64,000 nt of DNA from contig JAJFJQ010000030.1 in NCBI GenBank assembly GCA_021773835.1, positions 44,054 through 108,053 of the forward strand. Direction: 5' to 3'. The position numbers were made by a program, and so were the translations under genes. Origin of the DNA: Gammaproteobacteria bacterium. GTDB lineage: Bacteria; Pseudomonadota; Gammaproteobacteria; Ga0077536. Positions 37,107 through 46,819 of this stretch are shown piece by piece (positions within the stretch are counted from its first letter, which is position 1; each line of letters begins with the position of its first letter). The notes under the pieces were generated by a model. It was not told where the DNA came from. It worked only from the letters and a program-made list of their open reading frames with translations, and made no database searches.

Positions 37107-38202
37107 ATGAAAGCCGCAGTCATGTATCACGTGGGCGAACCTTTCCAGATTGAAGAGCTAGAGCTAGCGCCGCCTCGAATGAACGAGGTAAAAGTCAAGA
37201 CAGTAGCAAGTGGCATTTGCCATAGCGACTATTCAATCGCCCACGGTGTGCTGAAAGTACCGACCCCGGTGGTTCTCGGCCATGAAGGGGCCGGCATCGT
37301 TACCGAACTAGGTCCTGGGGTAACTGATCTCCTGGTCGGCGACCACGTGATTGCCGCACTCTCCCCTACTTGCGGTCAGTGCGATATGTGTAACGAAGGT
37401 CGACCCTACATGTGCACCGAGATGATGAAGGCCAACACTTACTGCGCAATGCCGGATGGCACTACCAGGCTATCCAAAAACGGCGAACCGATTCATCAAC
37501 TTTGCGCCGTCGCTTCTTTTGCTGAAGAAATGGTGATGCCCGCGGGGGCTGCGATCAAATGCGATCCAGACATTGCCCTGGAAAGTGCCTGCCTGATCGG
37601 CTGCGGGGGTAACTACTGGAGTCGGCGCGGCTATGAATACCGCCAAGGTAAAACCCGGCACCAGCGTTGCGGTGATTGGCTGCGGCGGCGTCGGGCTTTC
37701 GATTATTCAAGGCGCACGAATTCAGGGTGCGACCACCATCATCGCCATCGACCCGATGGAAGAAAAACGCCAATTGGCAATGCAGCTTGGCGCTACCCAC
37801 ACGATAGACCCTTTTAATGAAGAGACGCATAAGGTGGTGAAGAAACTCGCCGGTGGCGGCGTGCATTATGCCTTTGAGGCTCTTGGTAAAACACAAACCA
37901 TCGAACAAACCTGGAAGTTGATCAGGCCAACCGGCGAGGCAATCATAGTTGGCGTGGCCAACCTTAAAGAGCAGGTGGAATTATCCGTAGGCGGCCTGTT
38001 GGCGGAGTACAGCATTAAGGGCTCAGTCTACGGCTCCTGCAATCCCAGGGAGTACCTCCCACAATTGGTCGATTACTATAAAAAGGGCGACCTCAAATTG
38101 GACGAAATGATCACTAACCGCATCGCGTTGGAGGACATCAATGAGGCTTTTGCTGCCCTGGGTCGCAGTGAAGGTGCCCGCACCGTCATTGAGTTCGATT
38201 AG
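37107..38202 (+). pseudogene. zinc-dependent alcohol dehydrogenase, one-base frameshift
   Basis: A medium-chain alcohol dehydrogenase nearly the same length as its downstream neighbour (365 codons plus one base). Catalytic zinc residues (GICHSDYS, GHEGAG) and the four structural-zinc cysteines (CGQCDMCNEGRPYMC) are intact in the first frame. At a run of five G (37605-37609) the frame shifts: removing one G restores TTGVGAAMNTAKVKPGTSVA and the NAD motif GCGGVGLSI. A GAGGAGG-like site precedes the start. Either a recent mutation or a homopolymer error in the sequence. Confidence 0.88.
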
Positions 38203-38231
38203 TTGCATTTGGATATCACGGAGAATAAATA

Positions 38232-39329
38232 ATGAAAACAAAAGCCGCGGTACTCTACAAAGTGGGTGCCCCACTACAGATTGAAGAGCTTGACCTGGAC
38301 GGCCCGAAACAGGACGAAGTATTAATTAAAATGGTTGCCAGTGGCATTTGCCATAGCGACTACTCCTTTCGCTACGGCGTGTTGGAAACTGCGCTGCCGA
38401 GTGTTCTGGGGCATGAGGGTGCAGGCATCGTGCAGGAGGTCGGCCCTGGGGTAACTGATTTGGTGGTTGGAGACCACGTGGTCTGTGCGCTAACCCCAAG
38501 TTGTGGCAAGTGCGGCATGTGTCTAGAGGAAAAACCCTACCTTTGTGCTGAGATGGGCCGGATTATTTGGAACGGCTGCTTGCTCGATGGCACCACCCGT
38601 TTTAGCAACCATGGCTTGCCGGTACATACCCTTTGTGGCGTCGGCTCTTTTTCCGAGTACTCGGTAATTCCCGCCGGTTCGGCGATCAAAGTGACCAAAG
38701 ACGCCCCCCTTGAGACGGTCTGTCTGGTGGGTTGTGGGGTTACTACCGGGGTCGGGGCGGCTATCAATACTGCAGACATCGAGCAGGGCGACAGCGTTGC
38801 CATCATTGGCTGTGGCGGTGTCGGCCTGTCCGTATTACAAGGCTGCAAAATTGCGGGTGCAACGACCATTATCGCGGTTGATCCGGTGCCTGAAAAAAGG
38901 ACGCTGGCACTTTCTCTTGGCGCAACCGATGTGGTCGATCCCAACGACGGGGATGCGGCTAAACAGGTACGCAAGATGACGAATGGCGGTGTTCACTTCG
39001 CCTTTGAGGCACTCGGTCGTACCGAGACGGTGGAACAAGCGTGGAACATGCTGCGCCTCGCTGGTGAGGCGATCATCGTCGGCGTACCGAGTCCCAAGGA
39101 CAAGATCAAATTGGGTGTCGTGGGCTTTTTTACCGAGCGCAAGATAAAGGGTTCAGCCTATGGCTCGTCCGTCCCCAAAAGAGATATCCCAAAATTTATC
39201 GACCTTTACTTAAAAGGTGAACTCAAACTGGATCAAATGATCACCAAGCGCATTCGTCTGAAAGATGTCAACCAGGCATTCGACGAAATGGGTAGGGGGG
39301 AAGGCGCCCGCTCTGTAATTACTTATTAG
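38232..39329 (+). CDS. zinc-dependent alcohol dehydrogenase (MDR, class III-like)
   Basis: A 365-residue medium-chain dehydrogenase. Catalytic zinc ligands are in ASGICHSDYS and GHEGAG, the structural zinc site is CGKCGMCLEEKPYLC, and the NAD-binding fold is IIGCGGVGLSVLQG. It belongs to the AdhC/NDMA-dependent-like group, which oxidises alcohols or aldehyde adducts. It follows the frameshifted paralog by 30 bases, so the pair arose by tandem duplication. It could oxidise a primary alcohol made by one of the oxygenases. Confidence 0.9.
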   Translation: MKTKAAVLYKVGAPLQIEELDLDGPKQDEVLIKMVASGICHSDYSFRYGVLETALPSVLGHEGAGIVQEVGPGVTDLVVGDHVVCALTPSCGKCGMCLEEKPYLCAEMGRIIWNGCLLDGTTRFSNHGLPVHTLCGVGSFSEYSVIPAGSAIKVTKDAPLETVCLVGCGVTTGVGAAINTADIEQGDSVAIIGCGGVGLSVLQGCKIAGATTIIAVDPVPEKRTLALSLGATDVVDPNDGDAAKQVRKMTNGGVHFAFEALGRTETVEQAWNMLRLAGEAIIVGVPSPKDKIKLGVVGFFTERKIKGSAYGSSVPKRDIPKFIDLYLKGELKLDQMITKRIRLKDVNQAFDEMGRGEGARSVITY

Positions 39330-39607
39330 AAGCGTAAATAATAACGCGACGAACGTTGAATCATCTTTTCGCCCTGTTATTTATTGGGTGTGCCCAAACC
39401 GTTTCCTAACTGGCCGGACCATGACGCCGATCGAATGGTATTTTCGTCGCGAAGTCGCGCTCCGTGTGGGCAAGCGCCGGCGTTCTTCTGAGCGGACGCC
39501 GACTGGGTAATCGTATGAATACCAGTCGTTTTATGGTACGTTTTGTTAGCAACTTATCCGCGTTATATTGCATCGTCGCTTGAACCTTGATTACGCCGAG
39601 ACGCCCC

Positions 39608-40726
39608 GTGCAGAAACCAATCATTTCCTCCGATTCACACGTCACTGAGCATCCGGATTGCTATTCGACCCGGGTGAACAAAAGGTTCCGAGACCGTGCG
39701 CCGCATCTCGTCTACGATGAAAAAATGGGTGACCTGATGGTCCTCGAAGGCGCCAAACCGATCGTGTTGTCGCTGGCTTCCGCTGCAGGCGAAGACCCGA
39801 AGGATCTGCTCACGAAACGGGGCAAGAACGCAAAATTCGACGTACTGCCCAAAGGCGGTTGGGAAGTCGAAGCACGCCTCGCCGCGCAAGATCGAGACGG
39901 CGTGGCTGCCGAGGTGCTCTACCCCACCGTCGGCATGGAGGTGTGCAATCTCCAAGACAATGAACTCAAAAAAGCCTGCATGGATGCCTACAATCTGTGG
40001 GTAGCGGAATTGACCGCCAGCGCGCCCGAGCGGCTCTTCGGCCTGGGCCAGACCCCGATGCGGAATATCGACGAGAGTATGAATGATCTGCGTCAGATTA
40101 AGGAGTTGGGCATGGTCGGTGTGATGCTGCCGGGCATACCCGCCATCGAAGGGCACGACTATCACAGCGATGTTTACGACCCGTTCTGGGATGCCTGCGT
40201 GGATCTGGAACTGCCACCCAGCTTTCACATTCTGACGTCAGGCGGTGGTGGAGCGGCGTTGAATCAGGTGCGCGGGCACAAGCTCAACGCCTTCATGGGC
40301 ATCATTCGCGCTAATCAGGACATCATGGGCATGATGGTGCTCGGCGGTGTGTTCGAACGCAATCCTAAGCTCAAGATAGTGTGCGTCGAGGCGGACGCCG
40401 GTTGGGTGCCTCATTACCTACAGCGCATGGACCACGGTTACGCCTACCACCGTTATTGGATGCGAGCGACGCCCCTGGCACGCAAACCGAGCGAATACTT
40501 CTTGGACCACATCGCCCTAACGTTCCAAAATGATGCGATTGCACTCAAAAGTAAGGACGATCTGAACATCAAACACCTACTGTGGGCCAACGACTATCCG
40601 CATCCTGACTCAACTTGGCCCAACTCCCAAAGCATCATCGGTCCGCAGATGGCGCACCTAAGCGATGCGGAGAAGAACCAGGTGCTCCATGACAACGTGG
40701 CAGAGTTGTATAACCTTGCGATTTAG
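39608..40726 (+). CDS. amidohydrolase family 2 protein (ACMSD-like TIM barrel)
   Basis: A 372-residue metal-dependent barrel of the amidohydrolase-2 family, which contains decarboxylases, hydratases and hydrolases acting on ring-cleavage or aromatic acids. Metal residues are suggested by ISSDSHVTEHPDC at the N-terminus, PSFHILTSGGGG, and WANDYPHPDSTWP near the C-terminus. I chose the GTG at 39608 because it gives the same N-terminus as the paralog at 43873-44994 (KPIISADSHVSEPPNC); a TTG at 39587 is also in frame. An amidohydrolase-3 gene follows after 77 bases, and the same pair recurs inverted at 43873-46731. Confidence 0.84.
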   Translation: MQKPIISSDSHVTEHPDCYSTRVNKRFRDRAPHLVYDEKMGDLMVLEGAKPIVLSLASAAGEDPKDLLTKRGKNAKFDVLPKGGWEVEARLAAQDRDGVAAEVLYPTVGMEVCNLQDNELKKACMDAYNLWVAELTASAPERLFGLGQTPMRNIDESMNDLRQIKELGMVGVMLPGIPAIEGHDYHSDVYDPFWDACVDLELPPSFHILTSGGGGAALNQVRGHKLNAFMGIIRANQDIMGMMVLGGVFERNPKLKIVCVEADAGWVPHYLQRMDHGYAYHRYWMRATPLARKPSEYFLDHIALTFQNDAIALKSKDDLNIKHLLWANDYPHPDSTWPNSQSIIGPQMAHLSDAEKNQVLHDNVAELYNLAI

Positions 40727-40803
40727 GTGCCTGACTGACTTAGGCCAGGCCGCACGTCACGCAGAACGATTACCCACACATCCGCGCTTCAGAGGCGAAC
40801 ATA

Positions 40804-42516
40804 GTGACTTACGATTTAGTGATTAAAAATGGGACCGTAATCGATGGCACCGGGGGTGCACGCTATAAAGCTGATGTCGCTATCGTCGATGGGAAAATCG
40901 CTGCAGTGGGTGCTATCGAGGATGACGGGACGGAGGTGATCGACGCAATAGGCCAGGTAGTGACCCCCGGCTTTATCGATGGCCACACCCATTTGGATGC
41001 CCAGGTCAACTGGGATCCACTCGGTACCTGTTCCGTATGGAACGGTGTAACCACGGTGGTAATGGGCAATTGCGGATTTACCGTCGCGCCCTGCGCCGCG
41101 AAAGATAAACAGTTCGTTGTACGAAACCTGGAACGTGCGGAAGATATATCCCGTGAGGCTATGGCAGCCGGTATCGATTGGACCTGGGAAACGTTTCCCG
41201 AGTACCTCGACAAGATCGAGAGCTTGCCAAAGGGCATTAACTACAGCGGCTACGTCGGCCACTCCGCGTTGCGCACCTACGCCATGGGCGAACGAGCCTT
41301 CACCGAACAGCCCACCGAAGAAGAAATGGCGGTAATGAAAAAGGAACTCGCCGATTCCATTCGCGCGGGCGCCATCGGATTTTCTACTTCTCGAACGCGC
41401 AATCACATGACGTCCGACGGCCATCCGGTCGCGAGCCGGATTGCGAACTGGGACGAGATTAAAGAGCTGGTCGGTGTGATGACCGAACTCGACGCAGGTA
41501 TTTTTGAAATTGCCGGCGAAGACGTCGGTCGTGATCCCCAAGCCCAGCGGGAATATCACGAACGCTTGCGCGATCTCGCTGTGGAGTCCGGGCGGCCCAT
41601 AACGTGGGGCATGTTCAGCGCTCGCCGTGCACCGGAAATCTGGCCACCGTATTTCGAATTGCTGGACGAAACCGCCGCAGCGGGCGGTACCATGTTTGCT
41701 CAGGTTCACAGCCGCGCATTGAATGTGCTGCTGTCTTTCGAAACCCGCATGCCTTTTGACGACTTCCCGCTCTGGAATGAAATGCGCATTCTGCCTCTCG
41801 CTGAGCAAGAAGCTGCCCTTCGAGATCCGGCTATCCGCGCGCGCTTAGTAAATTCGGCTAACGCATTCGAGCAGGAGCAGCAGGGTGTCGGCGCCGAGAT
41901 GCGTCGACCTGAATACGATTGGTTACTGGTAATGGATAGTGTGGAAGGTCCGCACAAAACAGTTGCCGAAGTGGCCGAAGCGCTGCAGATGGATCCAGTC
42001 GATGCGATGATCGAGATTGCTTTGCGGCATCACCTCAAGGTCTTCTTCCGTCAGCCTCTATTTAACGAAAACCAAGATCACGTATTAGCGATGATGAAAC
42101 ACCCTCGCTCGGTGGTAACGTTCTCCGATTCCGGCGCGCATGTTTCGCAGATTATGGATTCCTCTTTGCAAACCCATGTATTGAGCCATTGGGTGCGGGG
42201 AGAGCAGGCCTTTAGCTTGGAAGAGGCGATCAAAATGATCACCCACGATACCGGTTCCGCCTGGGGCTTTAATGATCGCGGTTTGATCAAGGAAGGGATG
42301 GCCGCGGATATTAACGTGTTCGACCCCGATACCATCAAACCTTTAATGCCCGAAGTTAGAACTGATCTGCCCGCTGGCGCTCGCCGGTTGGTGCAAAAAT
42401 CCGCGGGCATTGCGGCCACCATCGTCAACGGCGTTGTCCTGCTGCGCGATGGCGAACACACGGGTGAATACCCCGGCAGACTATTGCGTGGCCCCCTAGG
42501 AGCCTGTCGGACTTAG
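40804..42516 (+). CDS. amidohydrolase family 3 protein (N-acyl-D-amino-acid deacylase-like)
   Basis: A 570-residue metal hydrolase starting at GTG 40804 (TYDLVIKNGTVIDGTGGARY). Metal motif: TPGFIDGHTHLDAQVNWDP; bridging Cys: GNCGFTVAPC; Asp block: FSDSGAHVSQIMDSS. It is closest in pattern to 45031-46731 (both have ETRMPFDDFPLWNE-like or related central blocks and end in PGRLLR). The last five codons (GACRT) and the stop lie within the insertion-end-like sequence GGAGCCTGTCGGACTTAGG, so the tail may have been replaced. It is paired with the amidohydrolase-2 gene upstream and is convergent with an LLM gene. Confidence 0.87.
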   Translation: MTYDLVIKNGTVIDGTGGARYKADVAIVDGKIAAVGAIEDDGTEVIDAIGQVVTPGFIDGHTHLDAQVNWDPLGTCSVWNGVTTVVMGNCGFTVAPCAAKDKQFVVRNLERAEDISREAMAAGIDWTWETFPEYLDKIESLPKGINYSGYVGHSALRTYAMGERAFTEQPTEEEMAVMKKELADSIRAGAIGFSTSRTRNHMTSDGHPVASRIANWDEIKELVGVMTELDAGIFEIAGEDVGRDPQAQREYHERLRDLAVESGRPITWGMFSARRAPEIWPPYFELLDETAAAGGTMFAQVHSRALNVLLSFETRMPFDDFPLWNEMRILPLAEQEAALRDPAIRARLVNSANAFEQEQQGVGAEMRRPEYDWLLVMDSVEGPHKTVAEVAEALQMDPVDAMIEIALRHHLKVFFRQPLFNENQDHVLAMMKHPRSVVTFSDSGAHVSQIMDSSLQTHVLSHWVRGEQAFSLEEAIKMITHDTGSAWGFNDRGLIKEGMAADINVFDPDTIKPLMPEVRTDLPAGARRLVQKSAGIAATIVNGVVLLRDGEHTGEYPGRLLRGPLGACRT

Positions 42517-42545
42517 GCTAGTCTCGAATCGCCGGCACCATCGCA

Positions 42546-43565
42546 TCAAACGTTGCGAATGCTTTCGATCAATCGTTCTCGGTCTTGCGCGGTGAAATTT
42601 TCGGGTCCGCCGTAGTAAAGCGATATCCGATCAGCGAGTCCATCGTAGCGCGCGGCTAGTCGTGCACCAAGATCGGCGGGCGCAGCTACGATAGCAATTT
42701 CGTCGAGCAACGCGTCCGGAATCAAGGCCGTCATGGCATCGGTTTCGCCGGTACGCATAAGGGCGCTCATGCGCGGTCCGAGTTCGCCAAAACCATGGAA
42801 CTCGAGCACGCGTCGGTAACTTGGCGTCGATGCGTAGAAGGCAATTTGCCGCCGAACCTCGAGAACTTGGCCGTCGAGTTCCACCTGACTGGAAGCCGAC
42901 GCGACGAACACTGGGACATGCAAACTCAGATCGCTCGCGCGCATATTACGTGTCCGAGCACCCTCGTCGATTGCCGGCAGCACGACCTCGCGTAAATAAG
43001 CCGCCGAATGCATGGGATGGACGTGGAAGCCCTCGGCAGCTTCACCGGCCGCGCGGCACATACGCGGATTGACCCCGGCGAGATAGATCGGCGGCGGCTT
43101 GAAATCAATCGGACCCGCGTTGAACATCGGATTGATGAGCTTGAAACGGTAGAACGGTCCTTCATATTCGGGGCGCGTGCCGTGCTGGTAGGTGTTCCAA
43201 ATCGCATGAATACAACGGATATAATCTGTTACCCGAGCGGCAGGATGCTCAAACGGCATCGAGAATCGCCGTTCAACGTGGGCGCGAACTTGCGTACCGA
43301 GACCGAGATGAAAACGACCGCGGCTCATGTCCTGTAAGTCCCAGGCGGCCTGCGCCATTGAAAACGGGCTGCGTGCGAAAGCCACGGCAATATCGGTACC
43401 GAACTTTAGGCGTGTCGTCGCACTTGCACCAAGGACCACTGGAAAAAAGGGATTGTGCGCCGATTCGACCGTCCACAGGCAATCGTAACCTTGTTGCTCG
43501 CATACTTCGGCGCGCTGAATAATTGTATGCGGCGCATAACCACGTAGCATTTCGTCGAATTTCAT
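42546..43565 (-). CDS. LLM-class oxidoreductase, F420-type
   Basis: A 339-residue luciferase-like protein of the subgroup with MKFD at the start, LWTVESAHNPFFPVVLGA, IAVAFARSPFSMAQAAWDLQ and FHLGLGTQVRAHVERRFSMP. This subgroup is often annotated as F420-dependent, though the cofactor is not shown by the sequence. The ATG at 43565 has a strong GAGGGAG site; a longer frame to 43634 is not conserved. It is the last gene of the long minus-strand run and lies between the two amidohydrolase pairs. Confidence 0.86.
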   Translation of the reverse strand: MKFDEMLRGYAPHTIIQRAEVCEQQGYDCLWTVESAHNPFFPVVLGASATTRLKFGTDIAVAFARSPFSMAQAAWDLQDMSRGRFHLGLGTQVRAHVERRFSMPFEHPAARVTDYIRCIHAIWNTYQHGTRPEYEGPFYRFKLINPMFNAGPIDFKPPPIYLAGVNPRMCRAAGEAAEGFHVHPMHSAAYLREVVLPAIDEGARTRNMRASDLSLHVPVFVASASSQVELDGQVLEVRRQIAFYASTPSYRRVLEFHGFGELGPRMSALMRTGETDAMTALIPDALLDEIAIVAAPADLGARLAARYDGLADRISLYYGGPENFTAQDRERLIESIRNV

Positions 43566-43872
43566 CACGTTAACTCCCTCGAAAAATCCGACTGCGTTGC
43601 TCGGTTCTTGCTCATCATTCATTCCCACACCCATCTAGCAACTATGCTCAACTCCGCAAGGACTGGCGCGATCCTCTAGCTGAGATCCTGCCAGGGGCAC
43701 GAACTTCACTTGCCTTCGCGACGTTGCAACGGGGCAAGGTGCCCGGGCGCTCGTCACGACAACCAAATTTCAAGATAACTTCTTCGAAAAAAACATTTAC
43801 CGATCGGATCGCTACAGAGACGTTAACCATCGATTGTCCATCAATTCGACAAGCCGAACCTACCTCTGGGAT
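43566..43872. other. intergenic region upstream of the LLM gene
   Basis: About 307 bases between the LLM start and the stop of the amidohydrolase-2 gene, both on the minus strand. Open frames here are short and without family pattern. No repeat, hairpin or RNA was recognised; a promoter for the LLM gene may be present. Confidence 0.35.
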
Positions 43873-44994
43873 TTAAGCCGCTACTTTCAATGCGGAGGTA
43901 TCCAGCTTGTACAACTTTGCAGCATTCTCGTGCAGGATCAGATTCTTCTCGACCTCTGTCATATGGGTTAATTGCTCATTCAGCAATTGCTGTGAATTAG
44001 GCCAGGTCGAATCCGAATGCGGGAAATCGTTTGCCCACATCATCCGCTCTATATTGACGTGATCCTTAAACTGAAACGCGGTTAAGTCGTCCTGGAACGT
44101 GAAATATATGTGTTCGCGGAAGTACTCGCTGGGGGCCATATCGAGTTCCATACCGCGCATCCAATGGCGATGCCTATCGTAGGCATGATCCATACGATAC
44201 ATGTAATGCGGGATCCAGCCGCCGTCTGCCTCGGCTGAGACAATTTTCAACTTTGGGTGCCGCATGAAGATGCCGTCGAAGACGAACATACTCATTAAGT
44301 CTTGATTGCCGCGCACTATTGACATGAAGGCGTTCATTCTCGAACCGCGAAACTTCTGCAGTAAGCCTTCGCCGGAAGTTAAAATATGAAAACTTGGTAC
44401 CAATTCGAGTTCTACCAAGGCATCGAAAAAATCACTATACATTTCGTGAGGGTAGTCTTCTTGCGCCGGCAATCCCGGTAGCATCACGCCTTTAAAGCCA
44501 AACTTCTTGATCGCTTCCAGTTCCTTGATGCCATCAGCGGGGGTGCGCACGGCGCACTGCCCGAGCCCAATCAATCGATCTGGATACGGAGCGCAAAATT
44601 CTGCGAGCCAGCGGTTGTATGCCTCCATGCACGCTTGCTTCAGATCGATATCCGGAATATTACAAATCTCCATACCGACTGAGGGATAAATGACCTCGGC
44701 GGCAACGCCGTCAATGTCCTGGTCCTTGATCCGCGCATGCGGCTCCCAACCGCCACGATGGAGCTTCCCAAAACGTGCGCCTTTGGGAGAGAGTTCCTCT
44801 GGTTTCTTACCGGCCGCAGAGACTAAGGACATAGGGATAGACTGCTTGCTGCCCTCGATCCTGAACACGTCGCCACGCTTTTCATCGTGCTCAAGGTAGG
44901 GAGCACGTGCTTTGTACTTCTTATCAATAAAATCAATATAACAATTTGGCGGTTCGCTGACGTGGCTATCTGCCGAAATGATAGGTTTTAACAT
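43873..44994 (-). CDS. amidohydrolase family 2 protein (ACMSD-like TIM barrel)
   Basis: A 373-residue paralog of 39608-40726: KPIISADSHVSEPPNC at the start, VPSFHILTSGEGL in the middle and MMWANDFPHSDSTWPNSQ near the end provide the metal-site blocks. An AAGGAA site precedes the ATG at 44994. The amidohydrolase-3 gene ends 36 bases upstream on the same strand. As with the other pair, the two enzymes probably act on successive steps, for example hydrolysis followed by decarboxylation or hydration; this is inference. Confidence 0.86.
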   Translation of the reverse strand: MLKPIISADSHVSEPPNCYIDFIDKKYKARAPYLEHDEKRGDVFRIEGSKQSIPMSLVSAAGKKPEELSPKGARFGKLHRGGWEPHARIKDQDIDGVAAEVIYPSVGMEICNIPDIDLKQACMEAYNRWLAEFCAPYPDRLIGLGQCAVRTPADGIKELEAIKKFGFKGVMLPGLPAQEDYPHEMYSDFFDALVELELVPSFHILTSGEGLLQKFRGSRMNAFMSIVRGNQDLMSMFVFDGIFMRHPKLKIVSAEADGGWIPHYMYRMDHAYDRHRHWMRGMELDMAPSEYFREHIYFTFQDDLTAFQFKDHVNIERMMWANDFPHSDSTWPNSQQLLNEQLTHMTEVEKNLILHENAAKLYKLDTSALKVAA

Positions 44995-45030
44995 CGGTCT
45001 ATTTCCTTCTTCGTTTTGCTGCGCGAAAAT

Positions 45031-46731
45031 TTAATGTGCCCGACCGTTTCTCAATAGCCGTCCCGGTAATGGGCCATCGACGTCGACGCAATCGGCGTTA
45101 TGGCGGCGCAGAATGGTGCCATTTACAATGACGGCGTCGATACCAACCGCACCCGACACCAAGCGATCTGCGCCGCCAGGGAAATCCCAAACACGTTGCA
45201 GTGGTTCATCGCCGATGGTGTCGGGATTGAAGATCACAACATCACCCGCAAGACCTATCTGTAATCGACCGCGATCCTGGATCCCAAAGACGTCGGCCGG
45301 TCGCGAGGTCACCATACGGACCGCCTCTTCAAGCGGGATAACTTTTTTCTCACGGACCCAACGGCGAAATAAGTACGTCGTAAGACACGCGTCGCAGAGC
45401 TGGCTCGCGTGGGCGCCGGCATCGGACAATCCGAGTACCGTGTCCTTGCTCAGCAATAGTTCTTCGACCTCATCTTCTTCGTGATTGGCTACCGGCATGC
45501 GAAAACGCGCCTGTAGATCGGTTTCAAGACCGAGGTCAAAGAGTAATTCGACCGGGGTGAGGCCGCGCTCGGCAGCCAACTCAAATAGATTCCGCTCACC
45601 GAGTTCCGGTTGACCCGGAACCTCCGATATGACCGTGCCGCGAAAGCCGTTCTTAAATGTTTCGGGTACCCGACGGTCGAGCTTCTCCCATACTTTTTGG
45701 CGAAATTCAGGATCCGCGTAAAGTCGTTTCTTGCCCTCGTGATCGGCTTCAGAGACCGGGCGGAACATACGCATGGCCTCAAAGACAAACGGTGATGCAA
45801 GCTGGTACTCGAAATTCAGCGGCCGCGGGGTTACTTGTGGTATGACCTGGTGCCCCGACGCAATCAAGGCTTCTGAACGACGTAATTGTTCGCTCGCCGT
45901 GCCTTCGTTAATCGCCGCTCCGGCAAGCAGCGCGGTCCACGTCACCGGACACCCGGAAATTTCATTTAGCTCCGTGAACTCCTCATACGACAGTGTCGGG
46001 CCGACGGTCGCTTGAATCACGCCACCCCGGCCAACATCGCGCAACACCGACGCAAGGCTTCGGATCTCATCGAACGACGCTGCACGACTAGGGACGGGCT
46101 TACCTTGATAACCCACATGTGTCACCGCCTTCGATGTTGCGAAGCCGAGCGCGCCCGCCTTCATCGCTTCATCGACCAATGCCCGCATCTGACCGATCTC
46201 ATCGACGGTCGCTTCACGCTCCGTCGCGTCTTCGCCCATCACGTAAGTTCGTAACGCCGTATGCCCGATCATCGCGCCAACATTAATTGCGATACCACGC
46301 GATTCAATCACATCCAGGTATTCGGGAAACGTCTCGAACGGCCACTCCTCACCGAGCCCCTCCTGCAGTGCCGTCACCGTCATACCCTCAACATTTTCGA
46401 GCGTACGGATCATCATGTCACGGTGTGCTGGGCGCGTCGGCGCAACACTGAACCCGCAGTTGCCCATCACGACGGTGGTGACACCGTGCCAGGGTGAGAT
46501 CGTCAACATGCGATCCCACATGATCTGCGCGTCGTAGTGCGTGTGAATATCGACGAATCCAGGCGCAACAATATGGCCACCTGCGTCGATTGTCTCTGTC
46601 GCGTCGCCCGGGGCATCACCCACGGCAACCAAAAAGCCGTCGCGAATGCCGATTTCACCGTTAAATAGCGGCCCGCCTAGGCCGTCGGCAATGACGCCAT
46701 TGGTGATTTTAAGATCGTAATGATTCGTCAT
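45031..46731 (-). CDS. amidohydrolase family 3 protein (N-acyl-D-amino-acid deacylase-like)
   Basis: A 566-residue metal hydrolase. Blocks: VAPGFVDIHTHYDAQIMWD, GNCGFSVAPTRPA (bridging Cys) and LGLSDAGAHASQLCDA. The ATG at 46731 follows ACGGAG by eight bases; a GTG at 46740 would add three residues. It is paired with the amidohydrolase-2 gene immediately downstream, in inverted order and orientation relative to 39608-42516. The substrate is unknown; a ring-opened amide, lactone or enol-lactone is plausible here. Confidence 0.87.
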   Translation of the reverse strand: MTNHYDLKITNGVIADGLGGPLFNGEIGIRDGFLVAVGDAPGDATETIDAGGHIVAPGFVDIHTHYDAQIMWDRMLTISPWHGVTTVVMGNCGFSVAPTRPAHRDMMIRTLENVEGMTVTALQEGLGEEWPFETFPEYLDVIESRGIAINVGAMIGHTALRTYVMGEDATEREATVDEIGQMRALVDEAMKAGALGFATSKAVTHVGYQGKPVPSRAASFDEIRSLASVLRDVGRGGVIQATVGPTLSYEEFTELNEISGCPVTWTALLAGAAINEGTASEQLRRSEALIASGHQVIPQVTPRPLNFEYQLASPFVFEAMRMFRPVSEADHEGKKRLYADPEFRQKVWEKLDRRVPETFKNGFRGTVISEVPGQPELGERNLFELAAERGLTPVELLFDLGLETDLQARFRMPVANHEEDEVEELLLSKDTVLGLSDAGAHASQLCDACLTTYLFRRWVREKKVIPLEEAVRMVTSRPADVFGIQDRGRLQIGLAGDVVIFNPDTIGDEPLQRVWDFPGGADRLVSGAVGIDAVIVNGTILRRHNADCVDVDGPLPGRLLRNGRAH

Positions 46732-46819
46732 CGTTTCCACTCCGTCCGGATGGTCATCGTCTGGACCGTTTACTGACGCGTGTCATTTTCACTAACCGGT
46801 GCGTAGATTTGTGACGGCA

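Noticed and set aside
40816..41808. 330-codon open frame antisense to the amidohydrolase-3 gene at 40804
   Set aside because: It lies wholly inside a well-conserved gene, shows no family motif and follows from codon bias of the sense strand.
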